37,212 nucleotides of DNA, from assembly GCF_017355165.1 (NCBI RefSeq), contig NZ_JADILK010000043.1, positions 1-37,212 on the forward strand, read 5' to 3'. The position numbers and the translations under genes are program-made. This DNA is from Bacillus sp. SD075 (lineage in GTDB: Bacteria > Bacillota > Bacilli > Bacillales > DSM-1321). This document shows, piece after piece, positions 1 to 9,000 of the stretch. Under the pieces are notes generated by a model. It was not told where the DNA came from and did not search any database. It saw nothing but the letters and a program-made list of their open reading frames with translations. Within the stretch, counting starts at the first letter, position 1, and the number at the start of each line of letters is the position of its first letter.

Positions 1-73
1 TAAAATGGCTTAACATAGTGGCTCGAAGAGCTCAAATCTCTTAACCTTTGGTCAAAATTTCAAAGGGAATTTC

Positions 74-150
74 AAAAGGGGTTCGGAATTTTTTAATTCA
101 GAACCCCTTTTGTCTACAAACTGCAGGATCTAGTTTAGATCCTTTTTTTA
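74..150 (+). terminator. Double hairpin with intrinsic terminator at the left edge
   Basis: Two hairpins in series. The first pairs 74-90 with 95-111 (16 of 17 positions). The second pairs GGATCTA (126-132) with TAGATCC (136-142) across a 3-nt loop and is followed by seven T. It probably ends a gene lying left of the window. The linker TTTGTCTACAAACTG (109-123) recurs almost exactly before the terminator near 3.13 kb. Confidence 0.75.
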
Positions 151-277
151 TTTGAAAAATATCATCCAGATACAGCCGGATTCAAAATAATCGTAAAAGG
201 CACCTAGGGAAAAAGGATTATTTTTTTTCTGGTCGAATATATAATGAGCATGCTTTTAATATAAGGGGGAGATTGTA

Positions 278-1894
278 ATGATGGATACTCCATTGATCAT
301 GACTCAAATCATTGAGAGAGCTGAAAGATATTTTCCTAAGAAAGAGGTAGTTTCGCGTACGGATGGTGGAATTCATACCTTTACATATGCTGAGATTGCT
401 GAGCGTACAAGAAGGCTAGCAAGTAATCTTGAAAAATTCGGTATTCAAACAGGTGACCGTATTGGAACACTTGCCTGGAACCATCATCGTCATTTAGAAG
501 CTTATTTTGCGATTCCTTGTCATGGTGCTGTCCTACATACAATTAATATGCGTCTGTCTCCTCAACATGTTTCTTATATCATCAATAGTGCGGAGGATCG
601 ATTATTATTGATAGACCCGGATGTCATCCCCCTTTTGGAAGCAATTAAAGATGAGTTAACGACAGTGGAAGGTTATATCATAATGACGGATAAAGAGGAG
701 TTGCCCGATACGACCCTTTCACCTATTTATCATTATGAAAAATTATTAGCCGAAGGGAATCCGAAACAGCCATTCATTCAAACCTTGGATGAAAATGCAC
801 CTGCCGGAATATGTTATACTTCCGCTACGACGGGGAACCCAAAAGGTGTGGTTTATTCACATCGCGGAATTTTGTTGCATGCGATTGCACTGGGGCTTGC
901 GGATTCTACAGCAATAAGCGAACGTGATGTGGCACTTCCTGTCGTGCCCATGTTTCATGTGAATGCCTGGGGCATGCCATTTGCCAGTGTTTGGTTTGGA
1001 ACGAAGATGGTTTTGCCGGGACCCTATTTCACCCCAAAGATTTTGGCGGAGCTTATAGAAACGGAGAAGGTTACGATCGCAGCAGGGGTGCCGACGATAT
1101 GGCTGGGATTATTGAAGGAGCTAGAAGAAGGCAGCCATGATACGAGCAGCATTCGTGCTATTTTATGCGGGGGGTCGGCTGCCCCGAAAAGCATGATCAA
1201 AACCTTTGAACAAAAGTATAGGATACCATTCCTGCATGCCTATGGAATGACTGAAACAAGCCCGCTCGTATTTGTATCAAAACCGAAAAGCTATCAGGAG
1301 GACCTCCCTGAAGAAGAACTTTATGAATTGAAGGCCAAGCAGGGCCTTGTTTCACCAATGATAGAAATTAAAGTGATCGGTCAGGATGGCGAAGTGAAAC
1401 CTGATGGAAAAGAAATGGGCGAATTGCTGATCAGGGGTCCTTGGATAGCAAATGAGTATTTTAAGGATGGGCGGTCAGAAGATACATTTAAAGATGGCTG
1501 GCTGTACACGGGGGATGTTGTCACGATTGATGAAGAAGGATTCGTGAAAATCGTCGATCGGACTAAGGACTTGATAAAAAGCGGCGGTGAGTGGATTTCT
1601 TCCGTAGATTTAGAGAATGCATTAATGGCCCATGAAGGAGTCTTTGAAGCGGCGGTAATTGCAGTGCCTCATGAAAAATGGCAGGAACGGCCGATTGCCT
1701 GTGTTGTTTTGCAGGACGGATACAAGGGGCAAGTATCCCAGGAGGACGTCATCGAATTTTTAAAGCCGCAGTTTGCAAAATGGTGGCTGCCGGATGAAGT
1801 GGTCTTCTTGGATGAAATCCCGAAAACCGGTGTTGGGAAGTTCTTGAAAAGGGCATTGCGTGATCAGCTTCAGGATAAATATATCAATAAATAA
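278..1894 (+). CDS. Medium/long-chain fatty-acid--CoA ligase (AMP-binding family)
   Basis: A 538-residue member of the adenylate-forming acyl-CoA synthetases, which activate a fatty acid with ATP to acyl-AMP and then acyl-CoA. Seen: the AMP-binding P-loop CYTSATTGNPKG around residues 179-190, a HAYGMTETSP adenine-binding motif mid-protein, GWLYTGDV near residue 409, and a C-terminal PKTGVGKFLKR carrying the catalytic lysine. Length is normal for the AlkK-like subgroup. The start is the first of two adjacent ATGs behind AAGGGGGAGA (263-272). Odd: the loop reads SATTG where most members have SGTTG (Ala183). A crotonase gene follows 90 bp later, suggesting a shared role in acyl-CoA metabolism. 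No FadR box is visible upstream. Chain-length preference cannot be read from sequence. Confidence 0.9.
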   Translation: MMDTPLIMTQIIERAERYFPKKEVVSRTDGGIHTFTYAEIAERTRRLASNLEKFGIQTGDRIGTLAWNHHRHLEAYFAIPCHGAVLHTINMRLSPQHVSYIINSAEDRLLLIDPDVIPLLEAIKDELTTVEGYIIMTDKEELPDTTLSPIYHYEKLLAEGNPKQPFIQTLDENAPAGICYTSATTGNPKGVVYSHRGILLHAIALGLADSTAISERDVALPVVPMFHVNAWGMPFASVWFGTKMVLPGPYFTPKILAELIETEKVTIAAGVPTIWLGLLKELEEGSHDTSSIRAILCGGSAAPKSMIKTFEQKYRIPFLHAYGMTETSPLVFVSKPKSYQEDLPEEELYELKAKQGLVSPMIEIKVIGQDGEVKPDGKEMGELLIRGPWIANEYFKDGRSEDTFKDGWLYTGDVVTIDEEGFVKIVDRTKDLIKSGGEWISSVDLENALMAHEGVFEAAVIAVPHEKWQERPIACVVLQDGYKGQVSQEDVIEFLKPQFAKWWLPDEVVFLDEIPKTGVGKFLKRALRDQLQDKYINK

Positions 1895-1984
1895 TGGGAA
1901 ATTTATTAAATTATACCTTTTCGCCCTATTCTGTTAATGGACGAAAAATATATAATAGAGTCATAGAAAAGAGGAGGGAATAAA

Positions 1985-2782
1985 TTGAGTATTGAATCGA
2001 CTTCACCTGCAGGAACTGTTTTAGTCACATACTCGGACAGAACGGCTACTGTTGCAATGAACCGTCCAGAGGCCATGAATGCTTTAAATCCGGAAATGCT
2101 GTATGATTTTATTAATGCCCTTAAGGAAGTAAGTGAGAAAGATGAAGTGGACGTTGTCATTTTAAAAGGGAATGGAAAAGCATTTTCCGCGGGTGGTGAC
2201 ATTAAGATGATGCTCTCGCCTAGAAAAGAAAACGCTTTCGATGAACTGATGGATGGAATCAGTGAATTGGTGACCACTCTATACTTCATGCCTAAATTGA
2301 CCATCAGTGCCATTCATGGTGCCGCTGCAGGGCTTGGGTTGAGTATAGCTCTTGCAACCGATCATCTTATTGCCGATTCGGAAAGTAAGGTTGCCATGAA
2401 TTTTATCGGAATTGGATTAATCCCTGATGGTGGCGGACACTTTTTCCTTGAACGTCGACTTGGTGAAGTCGCTGCGAAAGAATTGATTTGGGAAGGTAAA
2501 GTGCTTACAGCGCTTGAAGCAAAAGACAAGGGCCTTATTCATGAAGTGGCATACGGAACTTTGGAACATGCTGTAGAGAAGAAAGTGCAATCATGGCTGC
2601 AAAGCCCGGTTCAGGCCATGATTAAAACGAAAAAGATCCTTAGTGAAAAAAATCGCCCACTATTAATTAAGATGCTTGAGATTGAAAAAGCTGCTCAGAT
2701 GAAAATGCGCCAAACGGCGGACCACCAAGAGGGAATAAAAGCTTTCGTGGAAAAAAGGAAACCGAACTTCATCGGAAAATGA
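1985..2782 (+). CDS. Enoyl-CoA hydratase/isomerase (crotonase) family protein
   Basis: A 265-residue crotonase-fold protein. The oxyanion-hole segment AFSAGGDIKMM (67-77) and the second oxyanion segment HGAAAGLGLS (111-120) are present. Neither classical hydratase glutamate is there: the GGGCE position reads GLGLS and the PEIxLG position reads NFIGIG. An aspartate in GLIPDGGG (Asp148) is retained, as in PaaG-type isomerases, so an isomerase or another acyl-CoA reaction is as likely as hydration. The start is a TTG with GAGGAGGG (1971-1978) 6 nt upstream. By position and family it may correspond to B. subtilis yhaR, but I did not verify orthology. Probably read with the acyl-CoA ligase in front, though a TATAAT at 1951-1956 could give it its own promoter. 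Confidence 0.88.
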   Translation: MSIESTSPAGTVLVTYSDRTATVAMNRPEAMNALNPEMLYDFINALKEVSEKDEVDVVILKGNGKAFSAGGDIKMMLSPRKENAFDELMDGISELVTTLYFMPKLTISAIHGAAAGLGLSIALATDHLIADSESKVAMNFIGIGLIPDGGGHFFLERRLGEVAAKELIWEGKVLTALEAKDKGLIHEVAYGTLEHAVEKKVQSWLQSPVQAMIKTKKILSEKNRPLLIKMLEIEKAAQMKMRQTADHQEGIKAFVEKRKPNFIGK

Positions 2783-2958
2783 ATGAGAAAGGCCATCATT
2801 TTTTAGTCAAGACCTCAGTTTGCAGATCGAAAAAAATTCGTGAACGGTCGAATAAAGTGCGGGGGAGGCCGAATAGCGTGAACGGCTGAATATTGTGTGG
2901 TTTATGTCGATAAACTTCTCCGGTCTTTATGTTTTTTACTGTAATCCTCAAAGAAATT

Positions 2959-3070
2959 TGCGAAACTCCTGCTGAAATAGTGGCTAGCCGAGACACCAAA
3001 GGCGCTTGCGCCGAGGAGGTTAGGCAGACAGTCGGCGGAAAGGAAGCGGATATCTGAAATTAACTGGACT
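2959..3070. repeat. Bacillales-type intergenic repeat element (diverged copy)
   Basis: Non-coding stretch whose sequence skeleton (CTCCTGC, GAGAC, GGCGCTTGCGCCGAGGAGG, CGGAAAG, ATCTGAAAT) matches, from memory, an abundant roughly 100-bp intergenic repeat of Bacillus-group genomes. Seen directly: a perfect hairpin GGCGC-TT-GCGCC at 3001-3012 nested inside CTAGCC (2984-2989) pairing with GGTTAG (3018-3023). The flanks 2783-2958 hold no convincing gene. A short reverse ORF there has no ribosome-binding site. Function unknown. Confidence 0.5.
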
Positions 3071-3088
3071 TTATAAATGAAAAACTGC

Positions 3089-3155
3089 AGACAAACTGAG
3101 TTTTCATCGAGTTTGTCTACAATCTGAGGCCGTCACGTTTGTGACGGCCCTTTCC
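3089..3155 (+). terminator. Paired hairpins with intrinsic terminator
   Basis: AGACAAACT (3089-3097) pairs with AGTTTGTCT (3110-3118). A second hairpin, GGCCGTCAC (3128-3136) with GTGACGGCC (3141-3149), is perfect and followed by CTTTCC. The intervening TTTGTCTACAATCTG matches 14 of 15 bases of 109-123. It is placed to end transcription from the crotonase gene. It may also serve the convergent yhzD. Confidence 0.65.
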
Positions 3156-3216
3156 TATATAGTTTAAAAAGGAAGATGTTGAAAAATTGATTGCATCTTT
3201 AGTGTTTGCGCTTCCA

Positions 3217-3405
3217 TCAGCGATGAAAAAGCAATAAAGTGCCTGAAGGTGATGTGCAGCGATGTGTTTGATCTTGATAGTTTTTTTCCTTCAATAGATT
3301 TTGTCCCAATTCTTTTGCTTGCTCATCATTCTCGGCTTTAAATGATTCATCCAATAATTTTTCCCCTGACGGTTCAAAAACGGTTAATTTGTATATTCTG
3401 CTCAT
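3217..3405 (-). CDS. yhzD: YhzD-family small protein
   Basis: A 62-residue soluble protein (MSRIYKLTVFEPSGEKLLD at the N-terminus, ending in SGTLLLFHR) that I recognise as the Bacillus YhzD family of unknown function. The start at 3405 is chosen because its strand carries AAGGGAG nine bases upstream. A longer reading from 3426 would put that Shine-Dalgarno inside the gene. The composition is acidic and lysine-rich with no membrane segment, which suits a small cytoplasmic protein. It is transcribed toward the crotonase gene and stands alone. Function unknown. Confidence 0.8.
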   Translation of the reverse strand: MSRIYKLTVFEPSGEKLLDESFKAENDEQAKELGQNLLKEKNYQDQTHRCTSPSGTLLLFHR

Positions 3406-3742
3406 TTTCAAAAACTCCCTTGTCAAAAATAATACTGTCTTTTATCTAAAGAGAACTGTTATAAAAATTTTATCATTATCTGTCAATTTTGACTATTGTT
3501 ATGTGAGGGAAATGTATTAAGATAAGGAATATTGATCAGTAGCTGAAAATCTTGAAAAATGATGGAAAATAACTATATCGAACTAATTTCTTAGTTTTTT
3601 CCTTATAGTTTGGAAACAATCAAAACAAACCCTATTTATACTAGAGGAATTCTCTCTTTAAAATGAAAAATCATAAATGATATAATAAACCTGAGTAAAA
3701 TGTGCATGTAGTCTGTGTATGGGGCGAAGGGGGATTTTTTGA
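3406..3742. other. Divergent intergenic region yhzD/cysK
   Basis: AT-rich, with no ORF carrying a ribosome-binding site. It must hold the promoters for yhzD (minus) and the cysteine synthase (plus). Only the latter is clear to me. No riboswitch-like fold (T-box or S-box) was recognised. Confidence 0.6.
3657..3686 (+). promoter_or_regulatory. Candidate sigma-A promoter for cysteine synthase
   Basis: TTTAAA (3657-3662) and TATAAT (3681-3686) at 18-bp spacing. TG at 3678-3679 makes an extended -10 (TGATATAAT). It lies about 55 bp upstream of the start codon. Confidence 0.55.
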
Positions 3743-4663
3743 ATGACAGTAAAAATCGTTAATAATATCACTGAATTGATAGGAGATACACCTGTTGTAA
3801 GGATTAATCATTTAACAGAGGAGGGTGACGCTGAAGTATTTGTGAAACTTGAATATTTCAATCCGAGCCGCAGCGTAAAAGATCGGGCTGCCTTCAATTT
3901 AATTAGGCAGGCTGAATTGGATGGTATCATTCAATCCGGGGCCACGATAATAGAACCTACATCAGGGAATACAGGTATTGGGCTTGCTATGAATGCCGCC
4001 GCAAAGGGGTATCGGGCCATTATGGTCATGCCGGATAATATGTCAAAAGAAAGAATCAATATCTTAAAGGCATACGGAGCGGAAGTTGTCCTCACCCCTG
4101 CATCTGAGCGGATGCCGGGAGCCATTCGTAAAGCTGAGGAACTCGCTGCAGAGATTCCCAATAGCTTTATTCCGCAGCAATTTGAAAACGAAGCCAACCC
4201 TGATATTCACAGAGTGACGACAGCAGTCGAGATTTTAGATCAGATGGATGGAAACCTGGATGTGTTTGTCGCTACTGCTGGAACAGGAGGGACGATAACC
4301 GGGACTGGTGAAGCCTTAAAAGAACATCTTCCAGATTTAAGGGTTGTCGTTGTCGAGCCCAAGGGTTCTCCAGTTCTTTCTGGGGGAAAGCCTGGTCCTC
4401 ATAAGTTAGTGGGTACGAGCCCTGGTTTTATCCCCACCATCTTAAATACAGAGGTATTTGATGAAATCGTACAAGCCGCTGATGAAGATGCGATTTCCAC
4501 CATGAAGGATATGGCTTCGAAGGAAGGTATATTGATTGGACCTTCAGGAGGTGCCTCTGTCTGGACGGCCTTGCAGGAAGCTCGTCGTCTTGGAAGTGGA
4601 AAACGGGTATTATGCATTGCACCGGATAATGGTGAACGCTATTTAAGTATGGATATTTTTTAA
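3743..4663 (+). CDS. cysK: Cysteine synthase (O-acetylserine sulfhydrylase family)
   Basis: A 306-residue fold-type II PLP enzyme that makes L-cysteine from O-acetylserine and sulfide. Seen: the PLP lysine in SVKDR (Lys46), the substrate loop EPTSGNTGIGLA, the phosphate-binding GTGGTITGTG, GPSGGAS near the C-terminus, and the ending DNGERYLSMDIF typical of the family. The start is the ATG after AAGGGGG (3727-3733). The residues before the PLP lysine read NPSRSVKDR instead of the more common NPGGSVKDR. Bacilli often carry several paralogues (CysK, YtkP, MccA), so the symbol is a family-level call. The gene is monocistronic, with its own promoter and a strong terminator. Confidence 0.88.
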   Translation: MTVKIVNNITELIGDTPVVRINHLTEEGDAEVFVKLEYFNPSRSVKDRAAFNLIRQAELDGIIQSGATIIEPTSGNTGIGLAMNAAAKGYRAIMVMPDNMSKERINILKAYGAEVVLTPASERMPGAIRKAEELAAEIPNSFIPQQFENEANPDIHRVTTAVEILDQMDGNLDVFVATAGTGGTITGTGEALKEHLPDLRVVVVEPKGSPVLSGGKPGPHKLVGTSPGFIPTILNTEVFDEIVQAADEDAISTMKDMASKEGILIGPSGGASVWTALQEARRLGSGKRVLCIAPDNGERYLSMDIF

Positions 4664-4668
4664 TGATG

Positions 4669-4720
4669 AAAAAGACCGAATGCCGTGCATGAAACAATGT
4701 CCACGCCATTCGGTCTTTTT
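4669..4720 (+). terminator. Intrinsic terminator after cysteine synthase
   Basis: AAAGACCGAATG (4671-4682) pairs with CATTCGGTCTTT (4707-4718). CGTG (4684-4687) and CACG (4702-4705) extend the stem after one mismatch, and a T run follows. Confidence 0.85.
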
Positions 4721-4849
4721 CCTGTTGAATTTGCCCATACTGGAATACTAGGTACCATGATGCCATATTAAAATAATAATGTATGGGAAAGTATGTTCTG
4801 TTCATGTTAAAATTAAATGTGAAATGTTGATAGAAACGAGGTGAGACTT

Positions 4850-6061
4850 TTGAGCGGTGTGAAGTTCATTCATGCGGCGGATCTCCATTTGGACAGTCCC
4901 TTTTCAGGGTTGAAGGATATGCCGTCATCTATATTAAAGGAAATTAGGGAAAGTCCGTTTAAAGCTTTTCAAACTATCATTAATGAAGCGATTTCCCGTC
5001 AGGTGGACTTTATCGTGTTATCAGGGGATCTATTTGATGGGGAAAATCGTAGTCTTCGGACACAGGTTCGCTTTCGAACCGAAATGGAAAAACTCCAGCG
5101 GCATCAGATCCCTGCTTATATCATTCATGGGAATCATGATCATCTCAGCGGCTCATGGATTACTGTGGAGCTTCCGGATAATGTCCACGTATTTTCAGGG
5201 CAAACCGAAGTGAAACGGTTTGAAAAAATAGATGGGACAACTGTCCATCTTTATGGATTCAGTTATCCACGCCGTCACGTAAGGGAGAGAATGGTAGATA
5301 CCTACATAAAAGCTGAAGGGGCCGATTATCATATAGGTCTGCTTCATGGGAATTTGGAAGGCAATTCCGAACATAGTCCATACGCCCCTTTTTCATTGAA
5401 GGAACTGACTGCTAAAGATTTTGATTACTGGGCATTAGGCCATATCCATAAGTATCAGGTGGTTTCAGAAGATCCCCTAGTGATATACCCAGGGAATATT
5501 CAAGGCAGGAACAGAAAGGAGTCTGGCGTCAAAGGATGCCTGCTCGTCGAATTCGACGGGGACATGAAGCGTCATGCCTTTATTGAAGCCTCTGAAGTGA
5601 TATGGGAAAGTGAAACAATCGAAATGACCCCTGAAGGTGGATTTGATGCCCTGTTCAAGCAATGCAAGGAAGTAATTGAACAGAAGGGTTTCGATGGGAG
5701 AAGCTTCCTTTTGGAATTGAAGCTGGATGCAGGTGATTCAGCAGGGGCTTCCGGGGAATATCTTGAAGAATTGACCCGGATCTTGCAGGAAGAGGACCAA
5801 GGGGAATCATTTGTCTGGGTGTATAAAATCAAAGTCATCCAGTCCACGCCGATGATAAGGTCAAATGAAAGAATATCGCCATTTATGGCTGAGGTATCCA
5901 GGCTTGCTTCGGAATTTGATGATACGGAGGCGGCTCTGGCCCCGCTTTATATTCATCCGGGTGCAAGGAGGTTTCTTGATTCAATGGAACCGGAAGAGGA
6001 GAGGGAACTTTTGGATGAAGCGGAAAGATGGCTTTTGCAAGTTTTTGAAGCGAATAAATGA
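4850..6061 (+). CDS. yhaO: YhaO, SbcD/Mre11-like DNA exonuclease subunit
   Basis: A 403-residue calcineurin-like metallophosphoesterase of the SbcD/Mre11 type, the nuclease partner of the SMC-like ATPase encoded next. The metal-binding signature is intact: FIHAADLHLDS at the N-terminus, LSGDLFDG, GNHDH, LLHGN and GHIHK. The C-terminal third is the family's capping and partner-binding region. I place the start at the TTG at 4850, because GAGGTGAG lies just upstream. The GTG at 4841 would sit inside that ribosome-binding site. The stop is 22 bp before the yhaN start, so the two are certainly co-transcribed. Expected role: processing of DNA ends or hairpins during break repair (family knowledge). 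Confidence 0.9.
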   Translation: MSGVKFIHAADLHLDSPFSGLKDMPSSILKEIRESPFKAFQTIINEAISRQVDFIVLSGDLFDGENRSLRTQVRFRTEMEKLQRHQIPAYIIHGNHDHLSGSWITVELPDNVHVFSGQTEVKRFEKIDGTTVHLYGFSYPRRHVRERMVDTYIKAEGADYHIGLLHGNLEGNSEHSPYAPFSLKELTAKDFDYWALGHIHKYQVVSEDPLVIYPGNIQGRNRKESGVKGCLLVEFDGDMKRHAFIEASEVIWESETIEMTPEGGFDALFKQCKEVIEQKGFDGRSFLLELKLDAGDSAGASGEYLEELTRILQEEDQGESFVWVYKIKVIQSTPMIRSNERISPFMAEVSRLASEFDDTEAALAPLYIHPGARRFLDSMEPEEERELLDEAERWLLQVFEANK

Positions 6062-6082
6062 GTGGAGGGAGGAGGAACGGAT

Positions 6083-9000
6083 TTGATTATTAAAGACCTC
6101 CATGTTTATGGTTACGGCAAACTGGAAAATCAGCGTTTTCCTGAATTGGGACAGCTGCGGATTTTCTTTGGGGAAAATGAATCGGGCAAGTCAACCATCA
6201 TGTCCTTCATTCATAGTATGCTATTTGGATTTCCGACAAAGGTTCAAAACGAACCGCGTTACGAGCCCAAAATGCATGCCAAATATGGGGGAAGGCTCAG
6301 TCTCATAACAAAAAAAGATGGGGAAATCGTTATAGAACGTGTGAAGGGAAAAGCTGTTGGCGATGTAAAATTGACCTTCGAGGATGGAAGGATCGGCGGC
6401 GAGGAAGAATTGAATGAGATTCTCCATGGCGTTGATAAAAACTATTACCAAGCCATTTTTTCTTTCGATCTTCAAGGTCTGCAGGGTTTACATACGCTAA
6501 GTGAAGGGACCATGAGTAAATATCTGCTTTCAGCTGGGCTGATTGGGAATGATAAGCTTCTTGAAGCCGAAATGAAATTGCAAAAAGAGATAGATTTAAG
6601 GTTCAAGCCATCAGGCCAAAAACCTTTACTGAATGTGAGATTAAAAGAACTTAAGGAATTGCAGAAAAAGGTGAAAGCATCGGAAGAAGAACAGCAGTCA
6701 TATACGGGATTGCTTCAGGAAGAGGCAAATCTTACGGAGGAACTCTCTAAAGTCACGGAAGAGATTCAAGAGATTGAAGAAAATCTTGTTAACGTGAGTG
6801 CTTTTTTGCGAATTAAACCCTTGGTTGAAGAACAGGGGGAACTTGAAACAGAAATAAGTAAAATTCCGGAAGTGAGTTTTCCTGTTGATGGCTTAAAAAG
6901 ACTAGAACAGTTGCAGGCAGTTGGAATGCCGATGAAAGCCCAACTCGCTGCATTGACAGAGAAAAAGGACAAACATGAAGGGAAACTCACGGAAATACAA
7001 ATCAATCCCTTCATCAAGGAACATAAAGAACGAATTGAACATGCAATCGATCAAGGAACATTGCTGGAGAAGCTCGAGCTGGATATAAGAACAGCGGAAC
7101 AAGAAAGGCTGTTGGAAGAAAAGAATATCGAAAAGGTGAAGCAGGAATTATTCTTGGATGTTTCTGATGATGAAATAAGAAAACTGGATATCAGTACATT
7201 CATGAAGGAAAAGGTGAAATGGGCCGAGAGGGAAAAGCATCAACTCCAAAATGATAAAAAACAGCTTGATGAGAAATATGGACTGCAAAAGGAAAGTCTG
7301 GAAACGACAGAAGCCCGCTTGAAGGAGATAAAGGCCCAGTTACTGCCGGATGAAAAAAGAATCGAGCTGGAGTCCTTATGCAACAAGCAGAATAACATCG
7401 AATTTGAAACAGCAAAATCCCTTATTCTTGATGAACAAATACTCCAACTTGAAAAACAATTGGCCTTACAGAGGAAGAAGGAAGCTCATAATCGCAAACG
7501 TTCACTCATCATGAATGGCAGTTTAATAATACTTCTTTGTTTAGTTGCGATCGGAAGTTATTTCAGTGAACAGATTTTGTTGGGGATTACACTTCTAGCC
7601 GTGGCTGTCCTGTTTGCGGTTTCCAGGTATCTCTTTAAAGGTGATGATATATTGTCCGGATATATCAGGCAATTGGATGAGATGAAAGGGAATAGGGCTG
7701 CAATTGGGAGTGAAACCAATAGTGGGAGTGAAGGGGAGTCGATGGGACGGTTGATTGAACTGGACCAGCGTCTTCAAAGGCGGTTTGAAAGTGAAAGGTT
7801 CAAATATGAAGAGAGAGAGGAAGCGTTTGAATCGACCATTCAGGAGTATGCTACTTGGGAAGCTAGCAGGGACCGCTTGGATAAAGAAGTGAGGAGTATC
7901 TTAAGTGGCTGGGGTCTGTCTTATCCAGGAATGGAAATTAATCTTGAATCTGTATTTGAGCTTCTTGAGAAATGGAAGGAAGCCGTTGATAGGAAATATG
8001 AAACAATCAAGAGGCACAATTTTCTGCATGCAGAATTTGAGGGTAAATCGAAGGCTTTATTTCATTTCGCACACAGCCTCGATTTTGAACCATCCACATG
8101 GCGGGAAGCGATTGGCCTATTGAAACGGGAAATGAATAAAGCGGTTGAATTCTCCGTTCAACTAACACAATGGTTGCAGGAACGGAGTCGTTTGACAGAC
8201 GAAATCGAGCAGTTGACGATGGAAAAAGGATATCTTGATGCAGAAATGGAAATGCTTTTTAAGTTAGCGAAGGTCAAGGACGAGGAGAAGTTCAGGCAAG
8301 GCGCTGCATTGTTCGAAAAGAAAATTACTTTACAAAAACAGCTTGATTTGATTACCATTCAAATTGGGCAATCCAGAATGCTGCCTGAACAAATCCAAGT
8401 TTACCTGAAGCAAGGGATCAACACGTATACTTTTGAAAATCTAGAACGGAAACGGAAGGATTCTGTAAAGGTGAAATCACTTTTATTAGAGAAACAGGCG
8501 GATGTGAAGCATAGGATAAAACAGCTTGAAGTTTCGGGGATTTATGATGACATACTTCATCGTTTTTATGAAGAAAAAGCTGCTTTTAACGAAGAGGCGA
8601 AGGAATGGGCGAAATTGGCAATAGCCAAAAGCTTATTGAATAAAACCTTGGACCGATATAAAAGGGAACGCCTGCCGAAGGTCATCGCTGATGCTGAGCG
8701 GCATTTTTCCTTTTTAACGAATGGAAGCTATCGTAAAATCATCCTTGATCAGTCGGGAGAAGGAATTTGGGTACAGCGCAGTGATGGCTTAAGTTTCAGG
8801 GTTGAAGAGGTCAGCCGCGGGACAGCAGAGCAAATTTATGTTTCCCTAAGGCTCGCACTTGCTGATCATACCTTTGAAAATGATTCATTCCCTCTCATCA
8901 TTGATGATAGTTTCGTCAATTTTGATGCGGAAAGGACAAAACGGATGCTCGAGTTATTGAAAAAAGTTTCGGAAAAGCGGCAAATTTTATTTTTTACATG

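Noticed and set aside
2796..2999. Minus-strand ORF of 67 codons after the crotonase gene
   Set aside because: It runs into the intergenic repeat, has no ribosome-binding site, and its composition is not protein-like.
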